Shown: positions 9,751-17,826 of the stretch, piece after piece
How positions within the stretch are numbered: position 1 is the stretch's first letter
Layout of the letters: each line of letters opens with the position of its first letter
Program-made: the position numbers and the translations under genes
The notes under the pieces: generated by a model
The model's input: only the letters and a program-made list of their open reading frames with translations
The model's database searches: none
Told to the model about the DNA's origin: nothing
From: an uncultured Methanobrevibacter sp.
Lineage (GTDB): Archaea; Methanobacteriota; Methanobacteria; Methanobacteriales; Methanobacteriaceae
Length of the DNA stretch: 64,000 bases
NCBI RefSeq assembly: GCF_946408925.1
Contig: NZ_CAMJUE010000001.1
Span: 54,559-118,558 of the forward strand
Reading direction: 5' to 3'

Positions 9751-10551
9751 ATGACCACTGTTAGAAAATTTGATAAAAAATGTGCAATTTGCACAGAAAC
9801 CTCACCACAGTCCATCATGACAAGTACATGTACTTTGGGATATCCTGATTTGGACTTAAGGCCTGCCGAAATGCAAAGAAGCAGCATGTTTGCATGGCTT
9901 CAGGAATGTCCTCACTGCGGATACGTTGCAGGTGACATTGAACAGAGTCAGGTTAAAGTGTCCCTTGATTTTCTTAAAAGCGATGAATATCTAACCTGTG
10001 AAGGTCATGATTTCAAATCAGATTTGGCCAAAAGATTTTATAGGCATCATTTAATATCAAAGGCTAATAATATTCACGACTCAGAATTCTTTTCTCTTTT
10101 GCATTGTGCATGGGTTTGTGATGATAATGATGACGATCTTGCAGTTGGTATTCGAAAATTGGCTTTAAAATCAATTGATAAAGTTGACGCTAAAAATGAT
10201 GATGAAATGGACAACTTGAAGATTATTAAGGCAGATTTGCTTAGACGGTCTCTGCAGTTTGATGAGCTGGTTGAGGAGTTCAAAGATGTTTTCTTTGAGG
10301 ATAAAATTAAAAATGAAATCATTAATTTTCAGCTTGAACTTGCAGTAAAAAAGGACAGTGCCTGTTATTCCATTGAGGACGTTCCAACAAAGGTAACTGT
10401 CACTCTCAATGGGGAATTACATAAGAAATTGAATCTCATTGCAAATCTTAAACGAGTTTCATTGGCTGATGTTATTGAAGAAATGCTTAGTGAAAAGGCT
10501 GATGAGACTGATATGGATGAGCTTATGAAAAATTATTATTCTAACCTTTGA
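9751..10551 (+). CDS. Zinc-ribbon protein with RHH-like C-terminus
   Basis: Unrecognised 266-aa protein. The N-terminal part has two CxxC pairs (CAICTE near residue 9 and CPHCGY near residue 52), a likely zinc site resembling DUF2225-type proteins. The middle (about 90-210) is helical and acidic. The last 50 residues start with a short strand (KVTVTLN) and two predicted helices, resembling a ribbon-helix-helix DNA-binding or dimerisation unit. The ATG at 9751 is chosen because a TATA box lies 27 bp upstream. An upstream ATG at 9691 would lie before the promoter. A zinc-dependent regulator is possible, but function is not known. Confidence 0.8.
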   Translation: MTTVRKFDKKCAICTETSPQSIMTSTCTLGYPDLDLRPAEMQRSSMFAWLQECPHCGYVAGDIEQSQVKVSLDFLKSDEYLTCEGHDFKSDLAKRFYRHHLISKANNIHDSEFFSLLHCAWVCDDNDDDLAVGIRKLALKSIDKVDAKNDDEMDNLKIIKADLLRRSLQFDELVEEFKDVFFEDKIKNEIINFQLELAVKKDSACYSIEDVPTKVTVTLNGELHKKLNLIANLKRVSLADVIEEMLSEKADETDMDELMKNYYSNL

Positions 10552-10569
10552 GAAAATTCAATAGTTAAA

Positions 10570-10606
10570 GTAGGTGCAAATTGCATCTACAATATCTTTT
10601 TTTTTT
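10570..10606 (+). terminator. Intrinsic terminator after the zinc/RHH gene
   Basis: A 10-bp stem with one G-U pair (10570-10579 with 10581-10590; realistically an 8-bp stem with a 5-nt loop) is followed by a run of ten T residues. It lies between two convergent genes and may also act on the minus strand. Confidence 0.7.
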
Positions 10607-11198
10607 AATTGTTATACAGGTACTCTTTAATATTTATACCGCATGAAGGACATTCCTCTTCGCCGATTTTAAGTCTATTTTTACATTTGGGGCAGAAGTT
10701 AAGCTGAACCTTGTACTCTTTTGTCTGATCAATGACAATGTTGACTTCAATTTTTTGGGTAGTGTTGGTTTTTAAAACATCCCTATCCCAATGGTTGTCC
10801 ATTAAAAGTTTTTTGTAATAGAACGCCTCGGTCATGGTGTCATATAATCCGATTGTTTCATCACCTTTTTTGATATAGAACTTTCGAAGCTTATGGTCAA
10901 AAAGAATTTCACCTTCCCTTTCAGTTTTATTAACCTTAGTTCCTTTAATTCTACCTTTTGGTCTTTTTTCGGGAAATGGTGGCAATTCCATACTTTCGTA
11001 CTTGTTTTCAAGGTCGCATTCAACAAGCAAATCATAATCGAAATTACAAAAAAACAGTGCATCCCTTTCATATAATGCATCAGATAATTTAGAAAACTCT
11101 CCATAGTCTTTATTATTATATTTAACTCTATATACATTACCAGTTTTAACTATATTTCTGTAAAAGTATCTTATTTCTTGAGAGTTAATATAAATCAC
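10605..11198 (-). CDS. Zinc-ribbon protein with two AP2-like repeats
   Basis: Unrecognised 197-aa protein. Two similar units of about 40 residues lie near residues 18-55 and 103-140. Each has an aromatic/basic strand, a Gly followed by an aromatic residue (YGEF, GLYD), a helix with Ala at a fixed place (DALYERDAL, EAFYYKKLL) and a final D/WD. This looks like the AP2-type DNA-binding pattern of phage and integrase-linked proteins. A C-terminal zinc ribbon has CPKC and CPSC. The annotated GTG at 11198 is itself part of AGGTGAT. An AUU codon four nucleotides after AGGTGAT (11189) is the better-placed start, and no ATG is near. DNA or RNA binding is likely; the role is unknown. Confidence 0.75.
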   Translation of the reverse strand: MIYINSQEIRYFYRNIVKTGNVYRVKYNNKDYGEFSKLSDALYERDALFFCNFDYDLLVECDLENKYESMELPPFPEKRPKGRIKGTKVNKTEREGEILFDHKLRKFYIKKGDETIGLYDTMTEAFYYKKLLMDNHWDRDVLKTNTTQKIEVNIVIDQTKEYKVQLNFCPKCKNRLKIGEEECPSCGINIKEYLYNN

Positions 11199-11393
11199 CT
11201 TTAATTATTAAAAAAATATTGGATAATTGTTATTTTAATATTTAATTGAAATAGGAGTTTAAATATATATTCTATAATATATTTTTTAATATATATTATT
11301 TTTTTTGAAGGATATTTGTGTTTAGATTATTTAAAAATTGAAGTAGGTGGAATATTTTATATTGATAATGTGTTATAATGATTATGAAATTAA

Positions 11394-11516
11394 CTAATTT
11401 TTTGAATTTTTGCATTGTTCTTTTAATTCTTCTATTTCTTTTTTATTTTTTTCCTTATATTCGGTAATGATTTTATTGATGCTTGCTTTTGATTTTTCTT
11501 TTGGTACGAAATTCAT
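11394..11516 (-). CDS. Small basic/acidic helical protein, 40 aa
   Basis: A short reading frame of 40 codons plus TAG. The ATG at 11516 is preceded by GAAGGTGA at ideal spacing. The product is very rich in Lys and Glu, starts MNFVPKEKSK and looks like a single charged helix with one Cys. It lies 37 nt downstream of the gene at 11554-11928 in the same direction, so the two may form an operon. Evidence is the good binding site and position only; conservation was not tested. Confidence 0.45.
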   Translation of the reverse strand: MNFVPKEKSKASINKIITEYKEKNKKEIEELKEQCKNSKN

Positions 11517-11553
11517 ATTTTCACCTTCATTTTTTAATTGTTTTTTATATTAT

Positions 11554-11928
11554 TTAAAGAATTTCATTATTGAATTTAATCCATTTAAAACCATGGGATT
11601 TTGTAACCAATGAAATATGGCTTGTAATACTTACATATTCTTCTTCCGAGGATATTTTTTGTTTAATTGCAGTTAATCGAATAATTTCTTCTGATAGTAT
11701 GCAAAGCAAATTGCATGGAATATACTGGATAGATTCACATGTGTCTTCAATTGCAATTGATTTAAAATAATCAATATTGTTTTTCAATTGCGAATACTCG
11801 TTTGTTAGTACAGTTTCTATTATGGGAAGTATTCTGTTTGTTGACTTTATATTTTCCTTTTCAAAAATCCATTTTGACTTTTGCAATATGTTATTATTTG
11901 TTTCATTTATATGTTTTTGAACAGTCAT
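11554..11928 (-). CDS. Hypothetical protein, 124 aa
   Basis: Unrecognised soluble protein of 124 aa, mostly helical by composition, with two Cys near the centre. I start at the ATG at 11928 because GAGGT lies 7 nt upstream; the frame opens four codons earlier. It contains no familiar motif. The charged 40-aa frame lies just downstream. The region from 11.2 to 12.1 kb is especially AT-rich and both genes look like recent or fast-evolving accessory genes. A paired toxin-antitoxin function is possible in principle, but nothing seen proves it. Confidence 0.6.
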   Translation of the reverse strand: MTVQKHINETNNNILQKSKWIFEKENIKSTNRILPIIETVLTNEYSQLKNNIDYFKSIAIEDTCESIQYIPCNLLCILSEEIIRLTAIKQKISSEEEYVSITSHISLVTKSHGFKWIKFNNEIL

Positions 11929-12148
11929 AATTAACCTCATATTTTTTATTAATAGTTCATTAAACTTCTTAATATTTCTATTTTTAATTAATAAACTTCA
12001 ATATTGAGTTTATATTATAAATTAACAACTTTTTAGTATTATTAATTTAAACATGCAATTTTGATTTCAGTTCAAATTACAGGAATTTATTTGACGAATA
12101 ATCTCTGATGCAAAAATACTTTAATAAAAAAAGTCAGATTCTACTTTA

Positions 12149-13303
12149 ATGTTTACTATATCAAATGGAATAATATTGAAAGGCCCGGATTTAACTCCAA
12201 TTCGTGAAAATATTGTTGTCGATGACGGCAGAATCATTGAAATTTCAAAAGATGCAAAGGAAGGAAAAATAATTGATGTTGATGGGGCAATAATTTGCCC
12301 TTCCTTTATCAATGGTCATATTCATATTGGAGATTCAATAATTAAGGATGAAGGGTATGGTTTAACCTTAAGTGAGATGGTCAAACCTCCTAATGGTGTA
12401 AAACATAAGGCATTGGCCAATGCTTCTGATGAAGAATTAATTGATGCAATGAAGCAATCCATGTGGGATATGGTAAACTCAGGCACAACTCATTTTATTG
12501 ATTATCGTGAGGGTGGAATAAAAGGCGTCAAACTTCTAAGAAAAGCTTCAAAAGACATTCCAATCAAACCTGTTATTCTGGGTCGTGACGATAGTTTCTA
12601 TGGGGATGATCCTGATTTGGGCAAGGTTAAAACTGCAATTAGAAAACTTCTTAAGGTTGCTGATGGTATTGCTCCAAGCGGTTTTGGTGAAATAACAACA
12701 GAAGTTGCAAATATGATAACTGAAGAATGTCAAAAACAGGGTAAAATCTCATCAATTCATGTGGCCGAATCCGAATCCAATCAGATTGAATCATTAAACA
12801 AAAATAATATTACTGAAGTCGCTAAAGGTGTTAAAACCAATTTTAATCAGTTGGTTCACTGTACTAATCCCAAAAGCAATGACTTGGACCTAATTGCAAA
12901 CTCAAATCAGAATGTTGTTGTTTGTCCAAGAGCAAATGCAACATTGAACGTTGGTGTGGTGCCCTTAAATAAAATGCTCAACTTAGGTGTTAAGCCATTG
13001 CTTGGAACTGATAATATAATGATTAATTCTCCAAATATGTTTCGTGAATTGGAATTTACATTGAAACTCATGTCTGTTTATTATAAGAGTTATATTAATC
13101 CTATTGAGTTGGTTAAAATGGCAACAACCAATATATGTGGATTTGATATTAACAATATTATAAAAAAATCAATGATTTCGGAGGATAATTTTGCCGAATT
13201 TATGGTTTTAAAATCTTTTTCAAAAAATCCTTACTTAAATATATGCAATAGGCAAGAAACGAAAACTATATTATATATCATTAACAAAAAATTTAGCATA
13301 TAA
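12149..13303 (+). CDS. Amidohydrolase, MtaD/SsnA-like deaminase
   Basis: Metal-dependent amidohydrolase (384 aa) of the cytosine/adenosine deaminase branch (COG0402). Expected substrates are 5'-deoxyadenosine, methylthioadenosine or S-adenosylhomocysteine, but the exact one cannot be told. Metal and catalytic motifs are present: HIHIGD (about residue 57), HVAES (about 205), HCTN (about 235) and GTDN (about 290), where the usual GTDS/GTDG has Asn. The composite N-terminal beta domain has SNGIILKGPD and the FINGHIH transition. A TATA-like CTTTAATAAA lies about 26 bp before the ATG, so the mRNA is probably leaderless. Confidence 0.88.
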   Translation: MFTISNGIILKGPDLTPIRENIVVDDGRIIEISKDAKEGKIIDVDGAIICPSFINGHIHIGDSIIKDEGYGLTLSEMVKPPNGVKHKALANASDEELIDAMKQSMWDMVNSGTTHFIDYREGGIKGVKLLRKASKDIPIKPVILGRDDSFYGDDPDLGKVKTAIRKLLKVADGIAPSGFGEITTEVANMITEECQKQGKISSIHVAESESNQIESLNKNNITEVAKGVKTNFNQLVHCTNPKSNDLDLIANSNQNVVVCPRANATLNVGVVPLNKMLNLGVKPLLGTDNIMINSPNMFRELEFTLKLMSVYYKSYINPIELVKMATTNICGFDINNIIKKSMISEDNFAEFMVLKSFSKNPYLNICNRQETKTILYIINKKFSI

Positions 13304-13344
13304 TATCATGGATATAAATCTATATATTATGGGAGATGTTAATG

Positions 13345-13767
13345 ATGTATAAAAAGATATTGGTCCCTACAGATGGATCAGAATTTGCAAAAAAAGCTCA
13401 AAAACATGCTTTGTTCTTATCAAAGGTTACTGGAGCTGAAATAATTGCTGTGAGTGTCACAGAAAACAATTTTGTTAACGGACTTCCATTAGACGATGAA
13501 GTATACCAGTTAAATCAAATTTTAAAAGAAAGATCAGAGGAAAATCTTAAAGAATTTGACGAATTAAATGAAGATGATTTAAAGATTACTCATATTGTTA
13601 GAGAAGGTTCACCTGCTAAAGTAATTTTAGAGGTTGCTAGTGAAGAGGCTGTTGACTTAATTGTAATGGGTAGTTCTGGTAAATCTGGTTTCGATAGATT
13701 TATTATGGGTAGTGTAGCAGATAAGGTTGTTAACTCAGCAAATTGTGCAGTGCTCGTAGTTCATTAA
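13345..13767 (+). CDS. Universal stress protein, UspA family
   Basis: Small cytosolic nucleotide-binding protein of about 140 aa. The N-terminal KKILVPTDGSE strand is typical. The ATP-binding signature G-2x-G-9x-GS is present near the C-terminus (GSSGKSG to MGSV), so this copy should bind ATP. Three in-frame ATG codons occur at 13336, 13342 and 13345. GGGAG at 13331-13335 makes 13342 or 13345 the best start, and 13345 gives the standard UspA N-terminus. The partner process is unknown. Confidence 0.93.
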   Translation: MYKKILVPTDGSEFAKKAQKHALFLSKVTGAEIIAVSVTENNFVNGLPLDDEVYQLNQILKERSEENLKEFDELNEDDLKITHIVREGSPAKVILEVASEEAVDLIVMGSSGKSGFDRFIMGSVADKVVNSANCAVLVVH

Positions 13768-13808
13768 GTTTACCATTGTATTATTAAATTTTTATAAAAG
13801 GTGTTTTT

Positions 13809-14648
13809 ATGTTAGTTAAAAGAACTATGTCTAAAAATGTAGTAAGTGTTTCTGTTCCAGGAAATCGTGAAAAAGTTTTAGACTTAATGAGAAAAGAAAA
13901 CAAAGCAGTACTTCCAGTTGTTAAAGAAGATACTGATATTTTAGTAGGACTAGTAACTCGTTCTGATTTAATTAATAATCCTGATGAAGAACAAATTGCA
14001 ATGTTGATGAGTAGAGATTTAATCACAGTTAAACCTGGTGATGATGTTGTGGATGCTGCTCGTGTAATGATGGAGAATAATGTTAGAAGAGTTCCTGTTG
14101 TAAACGATGATGGTGAATTGGTAGGAATAATCACCTCTTTCGATTTAGTATCTAAAGCTTTAACCAAAATCGAAATAGATGATGCAGTTGAAAATTTCAT
14201 GATTACTACTGTTCCAACAACCTGGGAAAAAGCTCCATTAAATGTTGCTTTTGAAACTATGAATCAATTCGGTTTAAAATCAGTTTTAGCTTTGGATGAT
14301 GATGCTAAATTATCAGGTATCTTAACTGAAACCGATTTTATTTCTGAAATTGAAATTATCTCTGAAAGGAGTGAACACAGTTCCACTGTAGGTACTGAAG
14401 GAGATAAATGGTCATGGGACAGTACTTCTGTATTATATATTGAGAAAAACAGTTTAAAATTTGCAGACAAAGTTGTTGCAGATGTTGCTGTTGGAAATGT
14501 GGAAGTTGCTAATTCCAAAACTAAAGTTTCAGACTGTGCTAAGAAAATGAAAACCTTAAACATTGAGCAAATTCCTGTAATCGGTGTTGAAGGAGATTTA
14601 GTAGGACTTGTTAGAGCAAGTGACTTAATAAAAGCATTAGTGGAATAA
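13809..14648 (+). CDS. Four-CBS-domain protein
   Basis: A 279-aa protein made of four CBS motifs in two Bateman pairs (about 1-60, 65-120, 130-185 and 220-279). Characteristic ends are VGLVTRSDLI, VGIITSFDLV, SGILTETDFI and VGLVRASDLI. Such modules bind adenine nucleotides or S-adenosylmethionine and act as energy sensors. No catalytic domain is attached. The gene follows uspA and is 10 nt ahead of the next gene, so it may be co-transcribed with both. AGGTG precedes the ATG. Confidence 0.93.
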   Translation: MLVKRTMSKNVVSVSVPGNREKVLDLMRKENKAVLPVVKEDTDILVGLVTRSDLINNPDEEQIAMLMSRDLITVKPGDDVVDAARVMMENNVRRVPVVNDDGELVGIITSFDLVSKALTKIEIDDAVENFMITTVPTTWEKAPLNVAFETMNQFGLKSVLALDDDAKLSGILTETDFISEIEIISERSEHSSTVGTEGDKWSWDSTSVLYIEKNSLKFADKVVADVAVGNVEVANSKTKVSDCAKKMKTLNIEQIPVIGVEGDLVGLVRASDLIKALVE

Positions 14649-14658
14649 TTGTGATAAG

Positions 14659-15117
14659 ATGGCGGTTAGTCCAGTATTAGTTGTTAAAGCAGATGAGAGT
14701 ACGGTTACTGTTCGTGCAAGGTTATATGATGACTTTTCTGAACATAAGATTGTATTGAATTCTGTTATAACTTATTGGTGGGCTAATAACTTTCCACCTG
14801 CTTTAAAATTTTTGGAACTCTTTGATTCAGTTATTAAAAGAACTATTAATGAAATAATGCCTCATAAGACATTAAATTTGAAATATGATATTAAGGCAAA
14901 TCAAGTATTGGAAAAAGCTTCAGAAATTGAAATAAATCTTATTTCTGTTGTTGCAGACGATATTGGATTTAAAATTGATGGTTCTTCAGTTTTTTTAAAA
15001 GGAATTAGGAAAGTTGAAGATGATTTTGAAGAAAATGAATTTTCAACTAGCTTTGATCATGTTATTGAAACTCCAGATATTGTATTAAAGAAATATTTGG
15101 AAATGAACGAGAAATGA
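14659..15117 (+). CDS. Conserved hypothetical protein, 152 aa
   Basis: Unrecognised soluble protein of 152 aa that looks like an alpha/beta fold, with a strand-rich start (SPVLVVKADESTVTVRARL) and a WWANNFPP motif near residue 36. It starts 10 nt after the CBS protein and probably works with it. It shows no Cys pairs, membrane segments or known catalytic motif. It is likely a methanogen-specific family judging by its position in a tidy operon, but I could not name it. Confidence 0.75.
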   Translation: MAVSPVLVVKADESTVTVRARLYDDFSEHKIVLNSVITYWWANNFPPALKFLELFDSVIKRTINEIMPHKTLNLKYDIKANQVLEKASEIEINLISVVADDIGFKIDGSSVFLKGIRKVEDDFEENEFSTSFDHVIETPDIVLKKYLEMNEK

Positions 15118-15266
15118 ATTAATTTTTCTGTTCATTATTTTTATTTTTTAATCAATTAAAAAGTAGTTTTCTATAAAAGTTACTATTTTAATTTATCAGT
15201 TTTTTATTTTAATCAAATGTTTCTGTATTTGTCATTTAATTTTTCTCATTCATATGGGTGAACAAG

Positions 15267-15926
15267 TTATATTTTTTCAATTTCACTTTTAATGAGTTTC
15301 AGCAATTCTTTTGCATCCTCTTTTTTAATGTCGGGTGAGGTTCGAATAAAATTGATCAGGTCTGTTTTTTTATCATTGTCTAAATTTGATTCCCTCAATG
15401 TTTGTGCATAACTTCTTTTGGGGTAGAATGTTTTTTTAGCAATCCCCAGCAATTCATCCTTTTCATCTTCGGTGAGGATATTTTCACACACGGCATTTGA
15501 AAAGACATATCTCATGTTAATCAACGGTTCGGATAATGGTTCGAGAGTTTCATTGTCAAGCATAACAGCAACATCATCATCAGAATCCACTTCTCCAGTT
15601 GCATATTGGGTATAAACATAACCTGCACCAATCATTCCCAAGGTATCAAGTTCAGATGCTCTTAAAGCACCCATGCTTGAAGCACCATAAACCTTTACTC
15701 CGCTGTTCATTACGTGAAGTATCTCTTTATGTCCTACGGCCGAATTTTGATGAAATACTCCGTCAATAATTGCAATGATGTCGGGGTGATGCTTTAATGC
15801 TTCTTTAAGGTCGCCTCTCTGAATTGGCCTTTTATAAATTACCTCAACATCATCATTAGTATCCAAAATCTCTTTAGCTTCCTCAAAAGGAAGGGATAAT
15901 CCTGTATAAACTATAATCTTTAACAT
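15267..15926 (-). CDS. tfuA: TfuA-like protein, McrA thioamidation partner
   Basis: TfuA-domain protein of 219 aa. In methanogens TfuA acts with YcaO to install the thioglycine in the active site of methyl-coenzyme M reductase subunit McrA (established genetically in Methanosarcina); TfuA is thought to help deliver sulfur. The TfuA core is clear: YTGLSLPFEEA at the start, IAIIDGVFHQ, and the GASSMGALRASEL motif near residue 82. Its start lies 4 nt after the ycaO stop, so the two are translated from one mRNA. The C-terminal 60 residues are a charged helical tail. Confidence 0.93.
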   Translation of the reverse strand: MLKIIVYTGLSLPFEEAKEILDTNDDVEVIYKRPIQRGDLKEALKHHPDIIAIIDGVFHQNSAVGHKEILHVMNSGVKVYGASSMGALRASELDTLGMIGAGYVYTQYATGEVDSDDDVAVMLDNETLEPLSEPLINMRYVFSNAVCENILTEDEKDELLGIAKKTFYPKRSYAQTLRESNLDNDKKTDLINFIRTSPDIKKEDAKELLKLIKSEIEKI

Positions 15927-15930
15927 TCTA

Positions 15931-17133
15931 TCATACTTTCAAGAATCTGTAACCCGCTCTTGAAGGGTCAAGTGCATAAAGTTCCATTTCGGGAATAATG
16001 ACTCTCACAACGCTAATATCAAGCTCGCTTCTTGTTAAGTCATAATACAATATCCTATCAATGTCATTGGATATTAATTCCTCTTTAACAATTTCCAAAT
16101 CTTTTGTAATTGAAGTTGTGGATTTATTTTCAATATCTGAAAGATTGATTTTTTCATCTTCCTCTCTGAAATAATATTTATTGATTCTTTTCATGCGTTC
16201 ATATCCTGCTTCACGGGCAAAATCTGCTCTGACAGTATCTTCACGGGCACCATTGATTTGTGTCGCTCTGCTTTGAGCCACTTCAGTCAATGCCCTTAAT
16301 ATTGCAACTTCCGGATCTAGGTGTGTCCCCATACCCAATGTCAAAAGACCGGCATCTTTGGTAACGGTATCATCGGCTGAAGCTGCAATTGTTGGAACTT
16401 TGATGTCTGCGGTGAAGTCCATCAATTTAATTTTAATGCCCTTGGATTCGAATTTATCAATGGTTTCATTGACAATTTCACTTTCAATGCTGTCCAAATC
16501 AATCTGAGCATAATTCTTATGGGTCAATTCAAAAATGCTCCATGCATCACGTTCTATTACTTCAAATATTCCATGCAATATTGCTTCCTCCAGGATATTT
16601 CCTGAGGCAAGACCATTTGTATTGGATTTAAATAAACCTTGTGATTCATTGCATGGAGTATAAGGGTGGTAAACAGCATTTGTTGGAACATAATATTCAG
16701 TTCCGGAAATTATATCTTTTGCAAGGCTCCATTCCAGACTTATTGAATTTAATTGATCCTTTTTAAAATCTTTAGGCAAATTCAAAGATTCTGGATTGAT
16801 ATATTTTCCAAAATCTTTAATTTCATCCATATTGGCAGTTATTGTTTTATCGACATCTTGACGTTCTGCTGAATATCTTTCAAAACCTTCCATCATTGCA
16901 GAAGCTCGGGCATGGTCCTTGGTAATGCCCTTTCCACCGTAGATGCTTACCGCTCCTTCTTCGGCAGTAGGTCTGATTGCAGTATAAATTGGCAGGCCGA
17001 TTCTATCCAAATCTGTAATGTCTGCAATACGAGTTATTCCTGCTGTTTTTAATTTATTTTCATTAATTTTAATAGTTCTCTTTGGAGCTATTATTCTGTG
17101 AGTTCCTTTAAAGTAGGTTAATTCATCTGTCAT
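15931..17133 (-). CDS. ycaO: YcaO-domain cyclodehydratase-type enzyme
   Basis: ATP-dependent YcaO enzyme of 400 aa that activates a backbone amide. With the adjacent tfuA it is expected to thioamidate the McrA active-site glycine. ATP-binding signatures are visible: EGFERYSAER near residue 82, the ExxE-type EVIERDAW near 190, and a later LTEVAQSRA helix with Glu and Gln. The N-terminus (THRIIAPKRTI) matches the archaeal group. No precursor-peptide gene is nearby, which argues against a natural-product role. It starts 1 nt after the upstream M50 protease stop. Confidence 0.95.
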   Translation of the reverse strand: MTDELTYFKGTHRIIAPKRTIKINENKLKTAGITRIADITDLDRIGLPIYTAIRPTAEEGAVSIYGGKGITKDHARASAMMEGFERYSAERQDVDKTITANMDEIKDFGKYINPESLNLPKDFKKDQLNSISLEWSLAKDIISGTEYYVPTNAVYHPYTPCNESQGLFKSNTNGLASGNILEEAILHGIFEVIERDAWSIFELTHKNYAQIDLDSIESEIVNETIDKFESKGIKIKLMDFTADIKVPTIAASADDTVTKDAGLLTLGMGTHLDPEVAILRALTEVAQSRATQINGAREDTVRADFAREAGYERMKRINKYYFREEDEKINLSDIENKSTTSITKDLEIVKEELISNDIDRILYYDLTRSELDISVVRVIIPEMELYALDPSRAGYRFLKV

Positions 17134-17134
17134 G

Positions 17135-17776
17135 TTACATTCCTAAAATCATTCTAACAATATTTTCAACACCGATTGTCATTGACCCTGCGGTCAATAT
17201 TCCTGCGATAGCGATTGTAATAATCCAAATTCCGAAATTCCATGTAAGAACTTTAGATCCATCTAAGTTTCCAATTGGCAGTAAGTTAAACACAGCTAAA
17301 AAACTGTTAACTGAATATCCTGTTGCACAAATAATGAATATTAATAATGAATTGCTTGATGTAAATGCGGAAGCATAAACTGAAGTTGCTAACGCTAAAA
17401 ATACCAATGCAAGTATAATATTGACAACAGGTCCTGCAATTGAGATTTTACCGTTTATTTCATCAGTCATGTAATCTGCATAGGTGTAAACTGCACCTGG
17501 TGCTGCAAATACAAAACCGAAAAATGAGGTTACAAGTGCAAATATTAGTCCTTGAGGCCATAATTTAAATTCTGCCCAGTAACCATATTTCATTGAAACG
17601 AATTTGTGTCCAAGTTCATGTAAAATGAAACCTGTGCCCACACCGACCATAACAATTGGTAAGATGGATAATACTGCATTTGAATTTCTTCCACCTTGCA
17701 CTAATGCAAAACAAAGTGAAATTACGAAAAATGCAATTAATAAATCTCTCACTTCATTTGCTGTAAATTTAATCAT
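17135..17776 (-). CDS. Site-2-type membrane metalloprotease, M50 family
   Basis: Integral membrane zinc protease of 213 aa with about six hydrophobic segments. The zinc motif HELGH is at residues 53-57 inside a helix, and the third ligand is in NLLPIGNLDGSK near residue 168, in the expected order. There is no PDZ domain, so it is a minimal archaeal type. Its stop is 1 nt from the ycaO start, making it the first gene of an M50-YcaO-TfuA operon. Its substrate is unknown. Confidence 0.92.
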   Translation of the reverse strand: MIKFTANEVRDLLIAFFVISLCFALVQGGRNSNAVLSILPIVMVGVGTGFILHELGHKFVSMKYGYWAEFKLWPQGLIFALVTSFFGFVFAAPGAVYTYADYMTDEINGKISIAGPVVNIILALVFLALATSVYASAFTSSNSLLIFIICATGYSVNSFLAVFNLLPIGNLDGSKVLTWNFGIWIITIAIAGILTAGSMTIGVENIVRMILGM

Positions 17777-17826
17777 AATGTTAAAATATCTAATTTTATA
17801 TATAAAGTTTTTTCTAAATTATTATT

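Noticed and set aside
9515..9754. Reading frame of 79 codons between carB and the zinc/RHH gene
   Set aside because: It crosses the carB terminator and the promoter of the next gene, and its product is low-complexity Phe-rich sequence.
11410..11613. Plus-strand frame of 67 codons
   Set aside because: It lies opposite the 40-aa frame and is Phe/Ser-rich with no ribosome binding site, as expected for antisense of AT-rich DNA.
11199..12148. A mobile element or prophage remnant in the AT-rich 11-12 kb stretch
   Set aside because: No integrase, transposase, terminal repeats or target duplications are visible.
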